A stretch of 64,000 nucleotides of DNA from an uncultured Aquimarina sp. (GTDB taxonomy: Bacteria > Bacteroidota > Bacteroidia > Flavobacteriales > Flavobacteriaceae), in the NCBI GenBank assembly GCA_947498815.1, contig CANMLU010000001.1, forward strand, positions 372,001 through 436,000, read 5' to 3'. Positions within the stretch are counted from its first letter, which is position 1, and the number at the start of each line of letters is the position of its first letter. The translations under genes were made by a program, and so were the position numbers. Under the pieces are notes generated by a model. The model was not told the DNA's origin. It worked only from the letters and a program-made list of their open reading frames with translations, and searched no databases. Positions 8,090-16,772 of this stretch are shown one piece after another.

Positions 8090-9205
8090 ATGATAATCGG
8101 TGTTCCTAAGGAAATCAAAAATAACGAGAATCGAGTGGGTGTAACACCCGCTGGAGCAATGGAACTCGTTAAGCATGGTCATACTGTTTTTATGCAGCAA
8201 AATGCTGGTCTTCAGAGTGGTTTTGAGGATAAGGAATATACAGATGCAGGAGCTAAGATATTGCCAACAATAGAAGAGGTGTATCAAACTGCCGAAATGA
8301 TTATCAAGGTCAAGGAGCCTATCGAACCAGAGTATGCATTGATCAAAAAGGATCAACTTGTTTTTACATATTTTCATTTTGCTTCAAGTGAACCACTTAC
8401 AAAGGCAATGATCAAAAGTCAGTCGGTATGTGTTTCTTATGAAACCGTCGAAGATCCCGACCGTAGTTTGCCGTTATTAACACCAATGAGTGAAGTTGCA
8501 GGTAGAATGTCTATTCAGCAAGGAGCTAAGTATCTAGAAAAACCTTTAAAAGGAAGAGGTATTCTTCTAGGAGGAGTTCCAGGAGTAGCACCAGCTAGAG
8601 TATTGATTCTTGGTGGAGGAGTTGTAGGTACGCAAGCAGCAAAAATGGCAGCAGGTATGGGAGCAAATGTCACTATACTTGATATTAGTGTAAAGCGTAT
8701 GCGTTATCTTGATGATGTAATGCCTGCAAATGTAAATACCGAATTTTCTAACGAACATAATATTCGTAAACATATAAAGACATCAGATCTTATTATTGGA
8801 GGAGTATTAATTCCTGGAGCGAAAGCACCAAAATTAATTACTCGAGATATGCTAAAGGATATGCGCCCGGGAACAGTACTAGTAGATGTGGCTGTAGATC
8901 AAGGAGGCTGTTTTGAAACAACAAAACCAACAACGCACCAGGATCCGGTTTATATTATTGATGATGTAGTGCATTATTCTGTGGCAAATATGCCAGGAGC
9001 AGTACCTTATACGTCAACTTTGGCATTAACTAATGTCACTTTGCCATATGCAATACAGTTGGCAAACAAGGGTTGGAAAACTGCTTGTGCGAATAATGAA
9101 CCACTTAAAAAAGGACTAAATGTCATTAATGGAGATGTCGTATATCCTGCAATATCACAGGCATTCGACCTTCCTTTAATGGATGTGGAAGAATATTTAA
9201 AGTAA
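8090..9205 (+). CDS. ald: Alanine dehydrogenase
   Basis: A 371-residue NAD-dependent enzyme that interconverts L-alanine with pyruvate and ammonia. The N-terminus MIIGVPKEIKNNENRVGVTP is the family hallmark. VKVKEP and the conserved catalytic His within FTYFHFA lie in the first domain. The NAD-binding motif VLILGGGVVGTQAAKMAAGMGA is near residues 168-190, and HYSVANMPGAVP is toward the C-terminus. I took the ATG at 8090 because an earlier in-frame ATG (8018) adds 24 residues unlike the family. A terminator follows at 9245. Confidence 0.96.
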   Translation: MIIGVPKEIKNNENRVGVTPAGAMELVKHGHTVFMQQNAGLQSGFEDKEYTDAGAKILPTIEEVYQTAEMIIKVKEPIEPEYALIKKDQLVFTYFHFASSEPLTKAMIKSQSVCVSYETVEDPDRSLPLLTPMSEVAGRMSIQQGAKYLEKPLKGRGILLGGVPGVAPARVLILGGGVVGTQAAKMAAGMGANVTILDISVKRMRYLDDVMPANVNTEFSNEHNIRKHIKTSDLIIGGVLIPGAKAPKLITRDMLKDMRPGTVLVDVAVDQGGCFETTKPTTHQDPVYIIDDVVHYSVANMPGAVPYTSTLALTNVTLPYAIQLANKGWKTACANNEPLKKGLNVINGDVVYPAISQAFDLPLMDVEEYLK

Positions 9206-9244
9206 ACTCGACTTATTGGCTAACTCAAGTTTATTTGACCGAAG

Positions 9245-9269
9245 ACCTCGCTATTATGGCGAGGTTTTT
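9245..9269 (+). terminator. ald terminator
   Basis: A 7-bp stem, ACCTCGC (9245-9251) with GCGAGGT (9259-9265), with a 7-nt loop and a T-tract to 9269. Confidence 0.8.
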
Positions 9270-9275
9270 GCATTT

Positions 9276-9283
9276 TATATTTG
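9276..9283 (+). promoter_or_regulatory. -7 element of zinc peptidase gene
   Basis: TATATTTG is a perfect TAnnTTTG match, 31 bp upstream of the ATG at 9315 and directly after the ald terminator, so this gene has its own promoter. Confidence 0.6.
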
Positions 9284-9314
9284 TATATTTAGTAAAAAGT
9301 AAAAGTTCACAATT

Positions 9315-10007
9315 ATGATGGGATATTATATTATTGCTGGAGTCATCTTTATGGTAAGCTCATATGTAAGCAATAAACTCAAAAGTAAATTTAAGAAGTA
9401 TTCTAATGTACATCTGCAAAATGGAATGAGTGGAGCAGAAATTGCAACCAAAATGCTACAGGATAATGGAATCCATGATGTAGAAGTGATCTCGGTATCT
9501 GGGATGCTTACGGATCACTATAATCCATTAAAAAAAACAGTAAATCTAAGTGAAGGAGTATATAGTCAACGTAATGCGGCGGCTGCGGCTGTAGCTGCGC
9601 ACGAAGTAGGTCATGCAGTGCAACATGCAACTGCATACAGTTGGTTAACATTAAGATCTAAGATTGTACCGGCGGTTGGGATTTCAAGCAAGCTTTCTAA
9701 TTTGGTAATTATGGCCGGCTTAGGATTATCGGTTGCGGGTATGGCTTTCGGAAATACAGTTTTCTTAATAGGGATATTATTATTTGGGGTGACTACATTT
9801 TTTAGTATGATTACCTTGCCAGTAGAATATGATGCTAGTAATAGAGCGTTGGCTTGGTTAGAAAACAAGAATATGGTTACCAGTCAAGAACACGAAGGCG
9901 CAAAAGATGCTTTGAAGTGGGCTGCCAGAACTTATTTGGTTGCGGCTTTGGGTTCACTAGCAACCTTACTGTATTTTATTTCGATGTTTTTAGGAAGAAG
10001 AAATTAA
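9315..10007 (+). CDS. Neutral zinc metallopeptidase, YugP family
   Basis: A 230-residue membrane protein. The zinc-binding HExxH motif is HEVGH at residues 96-100, in AAAAAVAAHEVGHAVQHA. Hydrophobic segments lie at residues 3-18 and about 125-165, with another at 208-225. The family (Zn_peptidase_2, Bacillus YugP type) is membrane-anchored and of uncertain substrate. Two adjacent ATGs (9315 and 9318) are possible starts. It appears monocistronic, with its own -7 element at 9276. Confidence 0.88.
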   Translation: MMGYYIIAGVIFMVSSYVSNKLKSKFKKYSNVHLQNGMSGAEIATKMLQDNGIHDVEVISVSGMLTDHYNPLKKTVNLSEGVYSQRNAAAAAVAAHEVGHAVQHATAYSWLTLRSKIVPAVGISSKLSNLVIMAGLGLSVAGMAFGNTVFLIGILLFGVTTFFSMITLPVEYDASNRALAWLENKNMVTSQEHEGAKDALKWAARTYLVAALGSLATLLYFISMFLGRRN

Positions 10008-10014
10008 ATGCTAC

Positions 10015-10106
10015 AGTCACATTGAGCCCTTCAAATAGGGTCGAGACAGGCTTTGTTAAAAGGTAGTGACAACCTTTTGACATAGTATATGCTGAGGTTG
10101 TCGAAA
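10015..10106. repeat. Two REP-like repeat units
   Basis: AGTCACATTGAGCCCTTCAA starts at 10015, and a second unit, from AGTGACAACC near 10066 to GTTGTCGAAAC at 10106, follows. Both resemble the dispersed TGTCA...TGAGC...GTCGA family and fill the space between two converging genes. Confidence 0.5.
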
Positions 10107-10125
10107 CACAAAACCTGTAAGGTTT

Positions 10126-10596
10126 TTATATCTTGATTTGTCTATCTATTTGTTGATCTAGTGATATAAAAGTTTCCGTTCGGGATACTCCTTCAATCGC
10201 TTGAATATCCTTGTTAAGTACATTCATTAAGTGCTCGTTGTCTCGGCATAGTATTTTGATGAAAATTGACCAGTTTCCGGTGGTATAGTGACATTCAATT
10301 ACCTCGGGGATATCTTTAAGTTGTTTTACAGCCTTTGGGTTGCTTACTGCCTTATCCAGAAATACACCTACAAAAGCCATAGTTTTATACCCTAATACTT
10401 TGGGGTCGATTATAAATTTAGACCCTGCGATAAGACCCGATGCTTCTAGCTTACGAAGTCTTTGGTGTATAGCTGCACCCGATATCCCAACTTTTCTGGC
10501 AATCTCCAAAATTGGTCTACGAGCATCTTCCATAAGATTGCGTAAGATCTCTTTATCAATCCCATCAATTTTTAAAGTATTGTTATGGTTCTTCAT
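10126..10596 (-). CDS. Lrp/AsnC family transcriptional regulator
   Basis: A 156-residue regulator with an N-terminal winged helix-turn-helix (about residues 10-60; ILEIARKVGISGAAIHQRLRKL) and a C-terminal RAM ligand-binding domain (about 75-150). The family binds amino acids and DNA as octamers or dimers. I chose the ATG at 10594-10596 because MKNHNN fits the family, rather than the ATG 10 codons earlier. It is beside the saccharopine dehydrogenase-like gene and downstream of ald, so regulation of amino-acid catabolism is a reasonable inference. Confidence 0.92.
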   Translation of the reverse strand: MKNHNNTLKIDGIDKEILRNLMEDARRPILEIARKVGISGAAIHQRLRKLEASGLIAGSKFIIDPKVLGYKTMAFVGVFLDKAVSNPKAVKQLKDIPEVIECHYTTGNWSIFIKILCRDNEHLMNVLNKDIQAIEGVSRTETFISLDQQIDRQIKI

Positions 10597-10839
10597 AAGT
10601 TGAAAAAAATTGCAGTTGTTAACCAAAAATACGATTTAAGGTTAATAATTGAAACACAAAATACTTAAAATTGTTATAAATAATGACTGTTTTAGTACCC
10701 AAAAACAATAGTAGAGCTATCTATATGAATCCTGCCGAAGTTTAGGATAAGTATGGTGTTATAGTATGAATAGTGTAAAATAATTGTCAAGAAGATAAAT
10801 GCTTGTTTGGTTTTTTAATGTCTATTATAATACTTGCAT

Positions 10840-12210
10840 TCAACCTTTTACACCGTCAGGATTGTATCCTAGATAATCCCCTTCTTTTTCTTTGAACACA
10901 ATACCATATTCTTCTAGTTCTTTAAGAATAGGCCCGTATACTTCTTCTTGAATAGGGATTTGAACACCGGTAGTAGTAATTTTTTTGTTTAATATACGTA
11001 ATGTAGCCATTGCGACGGGTAGCCCCACTGTTCTTGCCATGGCGGTATAAGTTTGATCTTCACCCATGGTAACCATAGTAGCATCAATTTGTTTACGCTT
11101 TCCATCGAGTTCATATCCAAATTTGTGGTACATCACGATCATATCTTTATCTCCATTGTCAAGAGTCCAGTCATCCATTAAAATTTTCTGAAGAATTTGA
11201 GCTGGAGTTGCATTTGGAATTCCTACTTTTTTATCAGGGTTAAAAAGATCAAGCTCAAGAAGTTTATCCCACATAATATCATCTTGATCAATCTTGAGAT
11301 AATGTCGAAGTTTTAATTCTACCGAATCTGTAGGAGAGTATGCTAAAAAAGAATTGGTAAAATCACGATAACTTATATCTTCTGAGTTTGCTATGGTATA
11401 ATCATCTGCGGTCATTCCTAATTGCACAAAGGTGTTCCATGCTCTTGAAAATCCTACACGACGAATGGTTCCGCGGTATAAAGTTAAGATATTATCTAAT
11501 CCATAAATACTCTGGTATTTCAAAGAGTTTCGGTTGGCATACGCTTCAAAACGACCATAACCTTCTACCTCAAGAAACTCTGTTCTTCTAAATAATTTAT
11601 GATAAGGTATATATTTATAAGTTCCTTCCTGTAAGAATTCTGCTGCACCACCCTGTCCAGCAATAACTACATTACGAGGGTTCCAGGTAAATTTATAATT
11701 CCAAAGATTGGTGTCACTCTCTGGAGCAACTAGTCCTCCAGTAAAAGACTCAAATAAAATGATCTTACCCCCTTGGTTTCTGATTCGATCAATAACCTGC
11801 ATGGCACTCATATGATCGATACCAGGATCAACACCAATTTCATTCATAAAAACGAGTCCTTTTTCGCGAACTTGTTTGTCTAGTTGTTGCATTTCTTTGC
11901 TTACATAGGATGCAGTAACCATTGATTTTTCGAATCGCAGACAATCTTTTGCTACTTCAATATGAAACCTGGCGGGTAGCATTGAAACTACAATATCGGC
12001 ATTTTGTATCGCTTTTTCTCTTGAGTCCCTATCAAAGATGTCTAATAGTATTGCCTTTGTGTTCTGATGGTTATTGGCCAAGGTTTTGGCATTTTGGATA
12101 GAAATATCTCCTATAGTTATATGAAGATTTTCAGCAATAGATTTATCCTGAAAATACTTGATTAATACAGCAGTAGATTTACCTGCTCCAATAACTAAGA
12201 TTTTTCGCAT
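10840..12210 (-). CDS. Saccharopine dehydrogenase family protein
   Basis: A 456-residue protein with an N-terminal Rossmann fold (MRKILVIGAGKSTAVLIKYF) and the family motif FMNEIGVDPGIDHMSAM near residues 120-136. The C-terminal catalytic domain includes DDWTLDNGDKDMIVMYHKF and ends in VYGPILKELEEYGI. Family members act in the saccharopine route between lysine and 2-aminoadipate semialdehyde. In a flavobacterium this probably serves lysine degradation, but the direction and exact substrate are not visible here. The Lrp gene lies 244 bp downstream on the same strand. Confidence 0.85.
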   Translation of the reverse strand: MRKILVIGAGKSTAVLIKYFQDKSIAENLHITIGDISIQNAKTLANNHQNTKAILLDIFDRDSREKAIQNADIVVSMLPARFHIEVAKDCLRFEKSMVTASYVSKEMQQLDKQVREKGLVFMNEIGVDPGIDHMSAMQVIDRIRNQGGKIILFESFTGGLVAPESDTNLWNYKFTWNPRNVVIAGQGGAAEFLQEGTYKYIPYHKLFRRTEFLEVEGYGRFEAYANRNSLKYQSIYGLDNILTLYRGTIRRVGFSRAWNTFVQLGMTADDYTIANSEDISYRDFTNSFLAYSPTDSVELKLRHYLKIDQDDIMWDKLLELDLFNPDKKVGIPNATPAQILQKILMDDWTLDNGDKDMIVMYHKFGYELDGKRKQIDATMVTMGEDQTYTAMARTVGLPVAMATLRILNKKITTTGVQIPIQEEVYGPILKELEEYGIVFKEKEGDYLGYNPDGVKG

Positions 12211-12361
12211 ACCCGTATATATTTAATAACTTTGATACGAATGTAATAAATACCATAAAAAGTAGACGGTCATTTTTGAGGTATTAATTATGATTCTATT
12301 AAAAAAATGTCTGAAAATATAATTTCAGAAGATTTTATGGTCAAATAGTAATAAAATAAGA

Positions 12362-12745
12362 ATGAATAAAACAATTTTGATTACAGGTGCAGTTTTGGGG
12401 TTGCTCGCAGTACTTTTGGGAGCTTTTGGAGCTCATGGTTTGGAGCGATTAGTAGATTCAAATAGTGTAGATGCTTTCAAGACCGGAGTGCGATATCAAA
12501 TGTACCATGCAATCGTTTGCATAATTTTGGGAAATATGACGATAATAGGTGTTTCGGCCAAGAAGAGAATTTTCTATTTCTTCATGGGGGGAATCACCCT
12601 TTTTTCGGGGTCAATATACCTTTTGGCAATTGACGAGGCTTTAGGGATTTCTCTGTCAAGTATAGGTTTTATTACACCTTTGGGAGGTTTTTTGTTAATT
12701 TTTGGATGGATTTTCTTTATTATTTCACTGGTTAAGAATAAATAA
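12362..12745 (+). CDS. DUF423 family membrane protein
   Basis: A 127-residue integral membrane protein with four predicted helices (about 3-23, 43-63, 69-89 and 98-123) and the conserved start of the family, LLGAFGAHGLE, near residues 19-29. DUF423 (E. coli YgdD type) has no established function. It is followed 67 bp later by pckA, which has its own promoter. Confidence 0.87.
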   Translation: MNKTILITGAVLGLLAVLLGAFGAHGLERLVDSNSVDAFKTGVRYQMYHAIVCIILGNMTIIGVSAKKRIFYFFMGGITLFSGSIYLLAIDEALGISLSSIGFITPLGGFLLIFGWIFFIISLVKNK

Positions 12746-12749
12746 CTTT

Positions 12750-12783
12750 TTTGTGGGTTGGTAAATAATTATTCATAATTTTG
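12750..12783 (+). promoter_or_regulatory. pckA promoter
   Basis: A perfect -7 element, TAATTTTG, at 12776-12783 with TTTG at 12750-12753 as the -33 element, 22 bp between. The ATG is 29 bp downstream. Confidence 0.65.
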
Positions 12784-12812
12784 CACGTGTATAACAAACA
12801 CAACATATTTTT

Positions 12813-14429
12813 ATGGAACCACTGTATCCAATTACGAAAACGTTTTCGTTAAAGCATTACGGTATTGAAAATGCTACAATGCGCTACCAGTTATCTCCAG
12901 AAGAACTAGAGAACGAAGTAGTGCAAAAAGGTCAAGGAAAAATAACAGAATCGGGTGCATTGGCAATTAATACCGGTGAGTTTACTGGTCGCTCTCCGAT
13001 GGATCGCTTTATTGTAAAAGATAAGATCACCAAAGATAAAATTTGGTGGGGAGATATTAATATTCCTTTTGAACCAGAAGCATTTGATGCATTATATAAT
13101 AAGGTAACGGATTATCTTTCTGGAAAAGAAATATTTGTACGGGACTGTTATGCTTGTGCAGATCCTAAGTACAGATTAAATATAAGAGTGATTAATGAGT
13201 ATCCATGGTCCAACATGTTTGCTTACAATATGTTTTTAAGACCTAAGGAAGAGGAATTGAAGGATTTTGATCCTGAGTGGACGGTGATAAATGCTCCTGG
13301 TTTTATGGCAGATGCAGCTGTAGATGGTACTCGTCAACACAATTTTGCGATATTAAACTTCACTAAAAAAATTGCCCTTATCGGGGGTACCGGTTATACT
13401 GGAGAAATCAAAAAAGGTATTTTTTCGGCATTGAATTTTATATTGCCAGTTGATAAAGATACACTGCCAATGCATTGCTCGTCAAATATTGGAGAAGATG
13501 GCGATACGGCTATCTTTTTTGGTCTTTCCGGAACAGGTAAAACTACCTTGTCTACAGATCCTAATCGTAAATTGATTGGAGATGATGAGCACGGATGGAC
13601 AAAAGAAGACACGATATTCAATTTTGAAGGCGGTTGTTATGCTAAAGTAATAGATCTTTCATCAGAGAAAGAGCCCGAAATATATAGCGCTATAAAGAAA
13701 GGTGCTATCCTTGAAAATATTATTATGGATGATAATGGTGTGGTGGATTATGCAGACACATCTATTACTCAAAATACAAGAGTTAGTTATCCAATTTTTC
13801 ATATTGAGAATATCCAGGAACCATCTATTGGTAAAAACCCTAAGAACATATTCTTTTTAACTGCAGATGCGTTTGGAGTACTACCTCCAATTTCGAAGTT
13901 AACCCCAAATCAAGCGGCATACCATTTTATATCGGGATATACTGCAAAGGTAGCAGGAACCGAGGCTGGTGTTGTTGAGCCTACTCCTTCTTTTTCGGCT
14001 TGTTTTGGAGCACCGTTTATGCCATTACACCCTGCTAAATATGCAGAGATGTTGATTAAAAAAATGAAAGATGCTGGAGTAAATGTGTGGTTAGTGAATA
14101 CAGGATGGTCTGGGGGATCGTATGGTGTAGGAACCAGAATGAAGTTGAAATATACGCGAGCAATGATTAATGCCGTGCTTAATGGTGATTTAGGGCCATA
14201 CTCATATGAGAATTATCACATACATTCGGTGTTTGGAGTTGCACAGCCTAGAGAGTGCCCTGGTGTTCCTTCTAGTGTTTTAAGTCCTAGAGCCACTTGG
14301 AACAATGATGAGGCATACTATACAACCGCATTTAAGTTGTCTAACGCATTTAGAGAAAACTTCAAAAAGTTTGAAGCTTATGCTAATGAAGAAATCCAAC
14401 GAGGAGGTCCTCAACGCTACGGCTTTTAA
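12813..14429 (+). CDS. pckA: Phosphoenolpyruvate carboxykinase (ATP)
   Basis: A 538-residue gluconeogenic enzyme that converts oxaloacetate and ATP to phosphoenolpyruvate, ADP and CO2. Visible are the oxaloacetate-binding TGRSPMDRFIV (58-68), the kinase-1a P-loop GLSGTGKTT (237-245), the metal- and nucleotide-binding LIGDDEHGW (254-262) and the C-terminal NTGWSGGSYGVGTRMKL. Full length for the ATP-dependent family. A strong hairpin terminator follows 21 bp after the stop. The window also encodes PEP synthase, so two routes to phosphoenolpyruvate are present. Confidence 0.97.
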   Translation: MEPLYPITKTFSLKHYGIENATMRYQLSPEELENEVVQKGQGKITESGALAINTGEFTGRSPMDRFIVKDKITKDKIWWGDINIPFEPEAFDALYNKVTDYLSGKEIFVRDCYACADPKYRLNIRVINEYPWSNMFAYNMFLRPKEEELKDFDPEWTVINAPGFMADAAVDGTRQHNFAILNFTKKIALIGGTGYTGEIKKGIFSALNFILPVDKDTLPMHCSSNIGEDGDTAIFFGLSGTGKTTLSTDPNRKLIGDDEHGWTKEDTIFNFEGGCYAKVIDLSSEKEPEIYSAIKKGAILENIIMDDNGVVDYADTSITQNTRVSYPIFHIENIQEPSIGKNPKNIFFLTADAFGVLPPISKLTPNQAAYHFISGYTAKVAGTEAGVVEPTPSFSACFGAPFMPLHPAKYAEMLIKKMKDAGVNVWLVNTGWSGGSYGVGTRMKLKYTRAMINAVLNGDLGPYSYENYHIHSVFGVAQPRECPGVPSSVLSPRATWNNDEAYYTTAFKLSNAFRENFKKFEAYANEEIQRGGPQRYGF

Positions 14430-14450
14430 TTTAGAAAACTTTTATAAAAC

Positions 14451-14482
14451 AAAAAGCTCCGATACTAGTATCGGAGCTTTTT
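14451..14482. terminator. Bidirectional terminator pckA / hemD
   Basis: A perfect stem, AAAAAGCTCCGATAC (14451-14465) with GTATCGGAGCTTTTT (14468-14482). A- and T-tracts at both ends allow it to serve both converging genes. Confidence 0.9.
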
Positions 14483-14514
14483 GTTTTTATTGAAGTAGTC
14501 AAAAAATCTATTGA

Positions 14515-15261
14515 TTACTTTTTGTTAGCTTCTTTAATATATTTTTGCAATGCCATCGTCATTGATGGAGTTTCTGGAGTAGGAGCTTGTATATCCACTA
14601 CAAGATTGTGTTCTTCGGCTGCTTTAACCGTTGAATTTCCAAAAACAGCAATTCGAGTATCATTTTGTTTAAAATCAGGAAAATTTTCAAACAATGATTT
14701 TATGCCAGATGGACTAAAAAAGACCAAGATGTCATAAAATACATTTCTTAAGTCAGAAAGGTCGCTTACTACTGTTTTATAAAAGATTCCCTGCTTCCAT
14801 TCAACCTTTAGAGTATCCAAAGTATTTGGGATTTCAGGTTTTAATTTATCTGAGGATGGTAATAAGAATTTTTCAGCCTTATATTTCTTGATTAAAGGAG
14901 ATAGTTCTAGAAAAGTACGTTTTCCCACATATATTTTCCTTTTTCGATATACTACGTATTTTTGTAGATAATAGGCTACAGCCTCACTTTGACAAAAATA
15001 TTTTAGCGTATCCGGAACTTTGTAACGCATCTCTTCGGCTATTCTAAAGAAATGATCAACAGAATTACGGCTGGTAAGAATAATAGCGGTATATTGTGAT
15101 AAATCCACTTTTTGTAACCTTACCTCCTTTGCATCAACTCCTTCTACATGAATAAACGGAATAAAGTCTATTTTTACTTTTTCCCTTTCTTCAAGATCAA
15201 AATAAGGTGAATTTTCTACTTTAGGCTCCGGTTGAGAGACCAAAATTGTTTTCACTTTCAT
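14515..15261 (-). CDS. hemD: Uroporphyrinogen-III synthase
   Basis: A 248-residue two-domain protein of the HemD family, which cyclises hydroxymethylbilane to uroporphyrinogen III in heme synthesis. Typical features are the start KTILVSQPEP, the AIILTSRNSVDHFFRI strand-helix around residues 58-73, and FFSPSGIKSLFENF followed by IAVFGNSTVKAAEEH in the second half. HemD sequences diverge strongly, but the DUF4271 gene immediately upstream is the usual Bacteroidota neighbour. Probably translated from a transcript starting before DUF4271. Confidence 0.86.
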   Translation of the reverse strand: MKVKTILVSQPEPKVENSPYFDLEEREKVKIDFIPFIHVEGVDAKEVRLQKVDLSQYTAIILTSRNSVDHFFRIAEEMRYKVPDTLKYFCQSEAVAYYLQKYVVYRKRKIYVGKRTFLELSPLIKKYKAEKFLLPSSDKLKPEIPNTLDTLKVEWKQGIFYKTVVSDLSDLRNVFYDILVFFSPSGIKSLFENFPDFKQNDTRIAVFGNSTVKAAEEHNLVVDIQAPTPETPSMTMALQKYIKEANKK

Positions 15262-15291
15262 ATATATTCTTTTCTTACGTTCCTATCTATA

Positions 15292-15945
15292 TTATATAAT
15301 CAGCTTGTATAGTATAAAATAGGGGGCGATTTCAAGTGCGCAAAGATACAAAATAAAATAAAACATATGGTTCAAAATGACATTTTCATTTTTCTTATAG
15401 AAAGAAATAAGAACGATAAGGTTTAGAACCACCAATACAAGAAACAATATTGTAAAAATTACTTCAGAAGGTTCAAGGGTGTAAATAAATATGATATTAA
15501 GAGGTAATAGCAACACTCCCATGAAATTACGATAGGACACTTTGTAAAATAAATATTCATCTATAATAACATCGATCGAAAAAACTGCAGCAATAATTTT
15601 TTCTATTAATAATTTACAAATAACAATTACGGTATAAATGATAATGATTTTAAAATACAGCATAATTCTATCTGGAGCCACATCCCATTTAAAAACATCA
15701 AAACATAAGTATAAAAATAAGGATACAGAGATAAATTGGACAACTAGGAGTATAACGTTAAATAGGGAGGACAGTTTATTTGGTTTTTGATACGATATGA
15801 TATACTTGTTATTACTAAAAAGCAAAATAAAATCCGAAAATAGCAATGAGTTTACACCTTTGGCCATTGTTAACAATGCCAGGCAAGTCACAATAAGAAT
15901 TGTGAGCCAATTGTTACCTGTTATTTCGCGTATGATAAATTCCAT
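15292..15945 (-). CDS. DUF4271 family membrane protein
   Basis: A 217-residue polytopic membrane protein with about six hydrophobic segments and the family-typical C-terminus containing ALEIAPYFILYK. Function unknown. DUF4271 is found next to hemD in Bacteroidota, as here (30 bp apart, same strand), so co-transcription is likely. Confidence 0.85.
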   Translation of the reverse strand: MEFIIREITGNNWLTILIVTCLALLTMAKGVNSLLFSDFILLFSNNKYIISYQKPNKLSSLFNVILLVVQFISVSLFLYLCFDVFKWDVAPDRIMLYFKIIIIYTVIVICKLLIEKIIAAVFSIDVIIDEYLFYKVSYRNFMGVLLLPLNIIFIYTLEPSEVIFTILFLVLVVLNLIVLISFYKKNENVILNHMFYFILYLCALEIAPYFILYKLII

Positions 15946-16015
15946 ATTCTGTCTAGGGGTAAAATTACAATCAATTAACTCATAAAAACAAGAAAATAAC
16001 TAGTAATTATTTAGT

Positions 16016-16023
16016 TATATTTG
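16016..16023 (+). promoter_or_regulatory. -7 element of glycosyltransferase-dihydroorotase operon
   Basis: TATATTTG, a perfect TAnnTTTG match, ends 17 bp before the ATG at 16041. The three genes downstream overlap and should share this promoter. Confidence 0.65.
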
Positions 16024-16040
16024 CCTGAAAAATAGCCTAG

Positions 16041-16772
16041 ATGGTGGATGCCTTAGTTATTATTCCTACCTATAACGAAATTGAAAATGTGGAACGTATC
16101 GTTAAGAATGTGTTTTCGCTTCAGCGTGATTTTCATATTCTTATCGTAGATGATAATTCTCCAGACGGTACTTCGGCTAAAGTAAAAGAACTGCAATCAG
16201 AATATCCTGAACATTTGTTTTTATTAGAACGAGAAAGAAAACAAGGTTTGGGAACAGCATATATAGCCGGTTTTAAGTGGGCCTTGGAGCGTTCTTACGA
16301 GTATATTTTTGAAATGGATGCCGATTTTTCTCATAATCCGAATGATTTGATTCGGCTATATAATGCATGCTCCAAAGGCAGTTCGCAAGTAGCAATTGGA
16401 TCTAGATACGTTACAGGAGTAAATGTGGTAAATTGGCCAATGAGCAGGGTCTTGTTGTCTTGGTTAGCCTCAAAATATGTTCGATTTATAACAGGAATGA
16501 ATATTCATGACACAACTGCCGGATTTATCTGTTATAAGAGAGAGGTATTAGAGAAAATAAATCTGGATAAAATCAGATTTGTGGGATATGCATTTCAAAT
16601 TGAAATGAAATTTAAGGCATATTTATTAAAATATAAGATAAAAGAAATCCCTGTAATTTTTACTGATAGAACCCGCGGAACTTCAAAAATGAGCAAAGGA
16701 ATTATTTCTGAAGCTGTATTTGGAGTTATAAAAATGAAATTTAAAAGCTTATTTAAGGGATACGAAATATGA
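16041..16772 (+). CDS. Polyprenol monophosphomannose synthase-like glycosyltransferase
   Basis: A 243-residue GT2 family enzyme resembling dolichol-phosphate mannosyltransferase (DPM1). The nucleotide-sugar fold is marked by VIIPTYNEIENVERI near the start, VDDNSPDGT at about 36-44, EMDADFSHNP near 94-103 and the C-terminal FTDRTRGTSKMSK. There is no C-terminal membrane domain, so it is the soluble or peripheral form. It likely moves a sugar from a nucleotide donor to a polyprenyl phosphate at the inner membrane. Its stop overlaps the dihydroorotase start (ATGA). Confidence 0.88.
   Translation: MVDALVIIPTYNEIENVERIVKNVFSLQRDFHILIVDDNSPDGTSAKVKELQSEYPEHLFLLERERKQGLGTAYIAGFKWALERSYEYIFEMDADFSHNPNDLIRLYNACSKGSSQVAIGSRYVTGVNVVNWPMSRVLLSWLASKYVRFITGMNIHDTTAGFICYKREVLEKINLDKIRFVGYAFQIEMKFKAYLLKYKIKEIPVIFTDRTRGTSKMSKGIISEAVFGVIKMKFKSLFKGYEI

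Noticed and set aside
10110-10127. AAAACCT...AGGTTTT hairpin as terminator of the zinc peptidase gene.
   Set aside because: The stem is short and AT-rich, overlaps the stop codon of the convergent Lrp gene and has only a weak T-tract.
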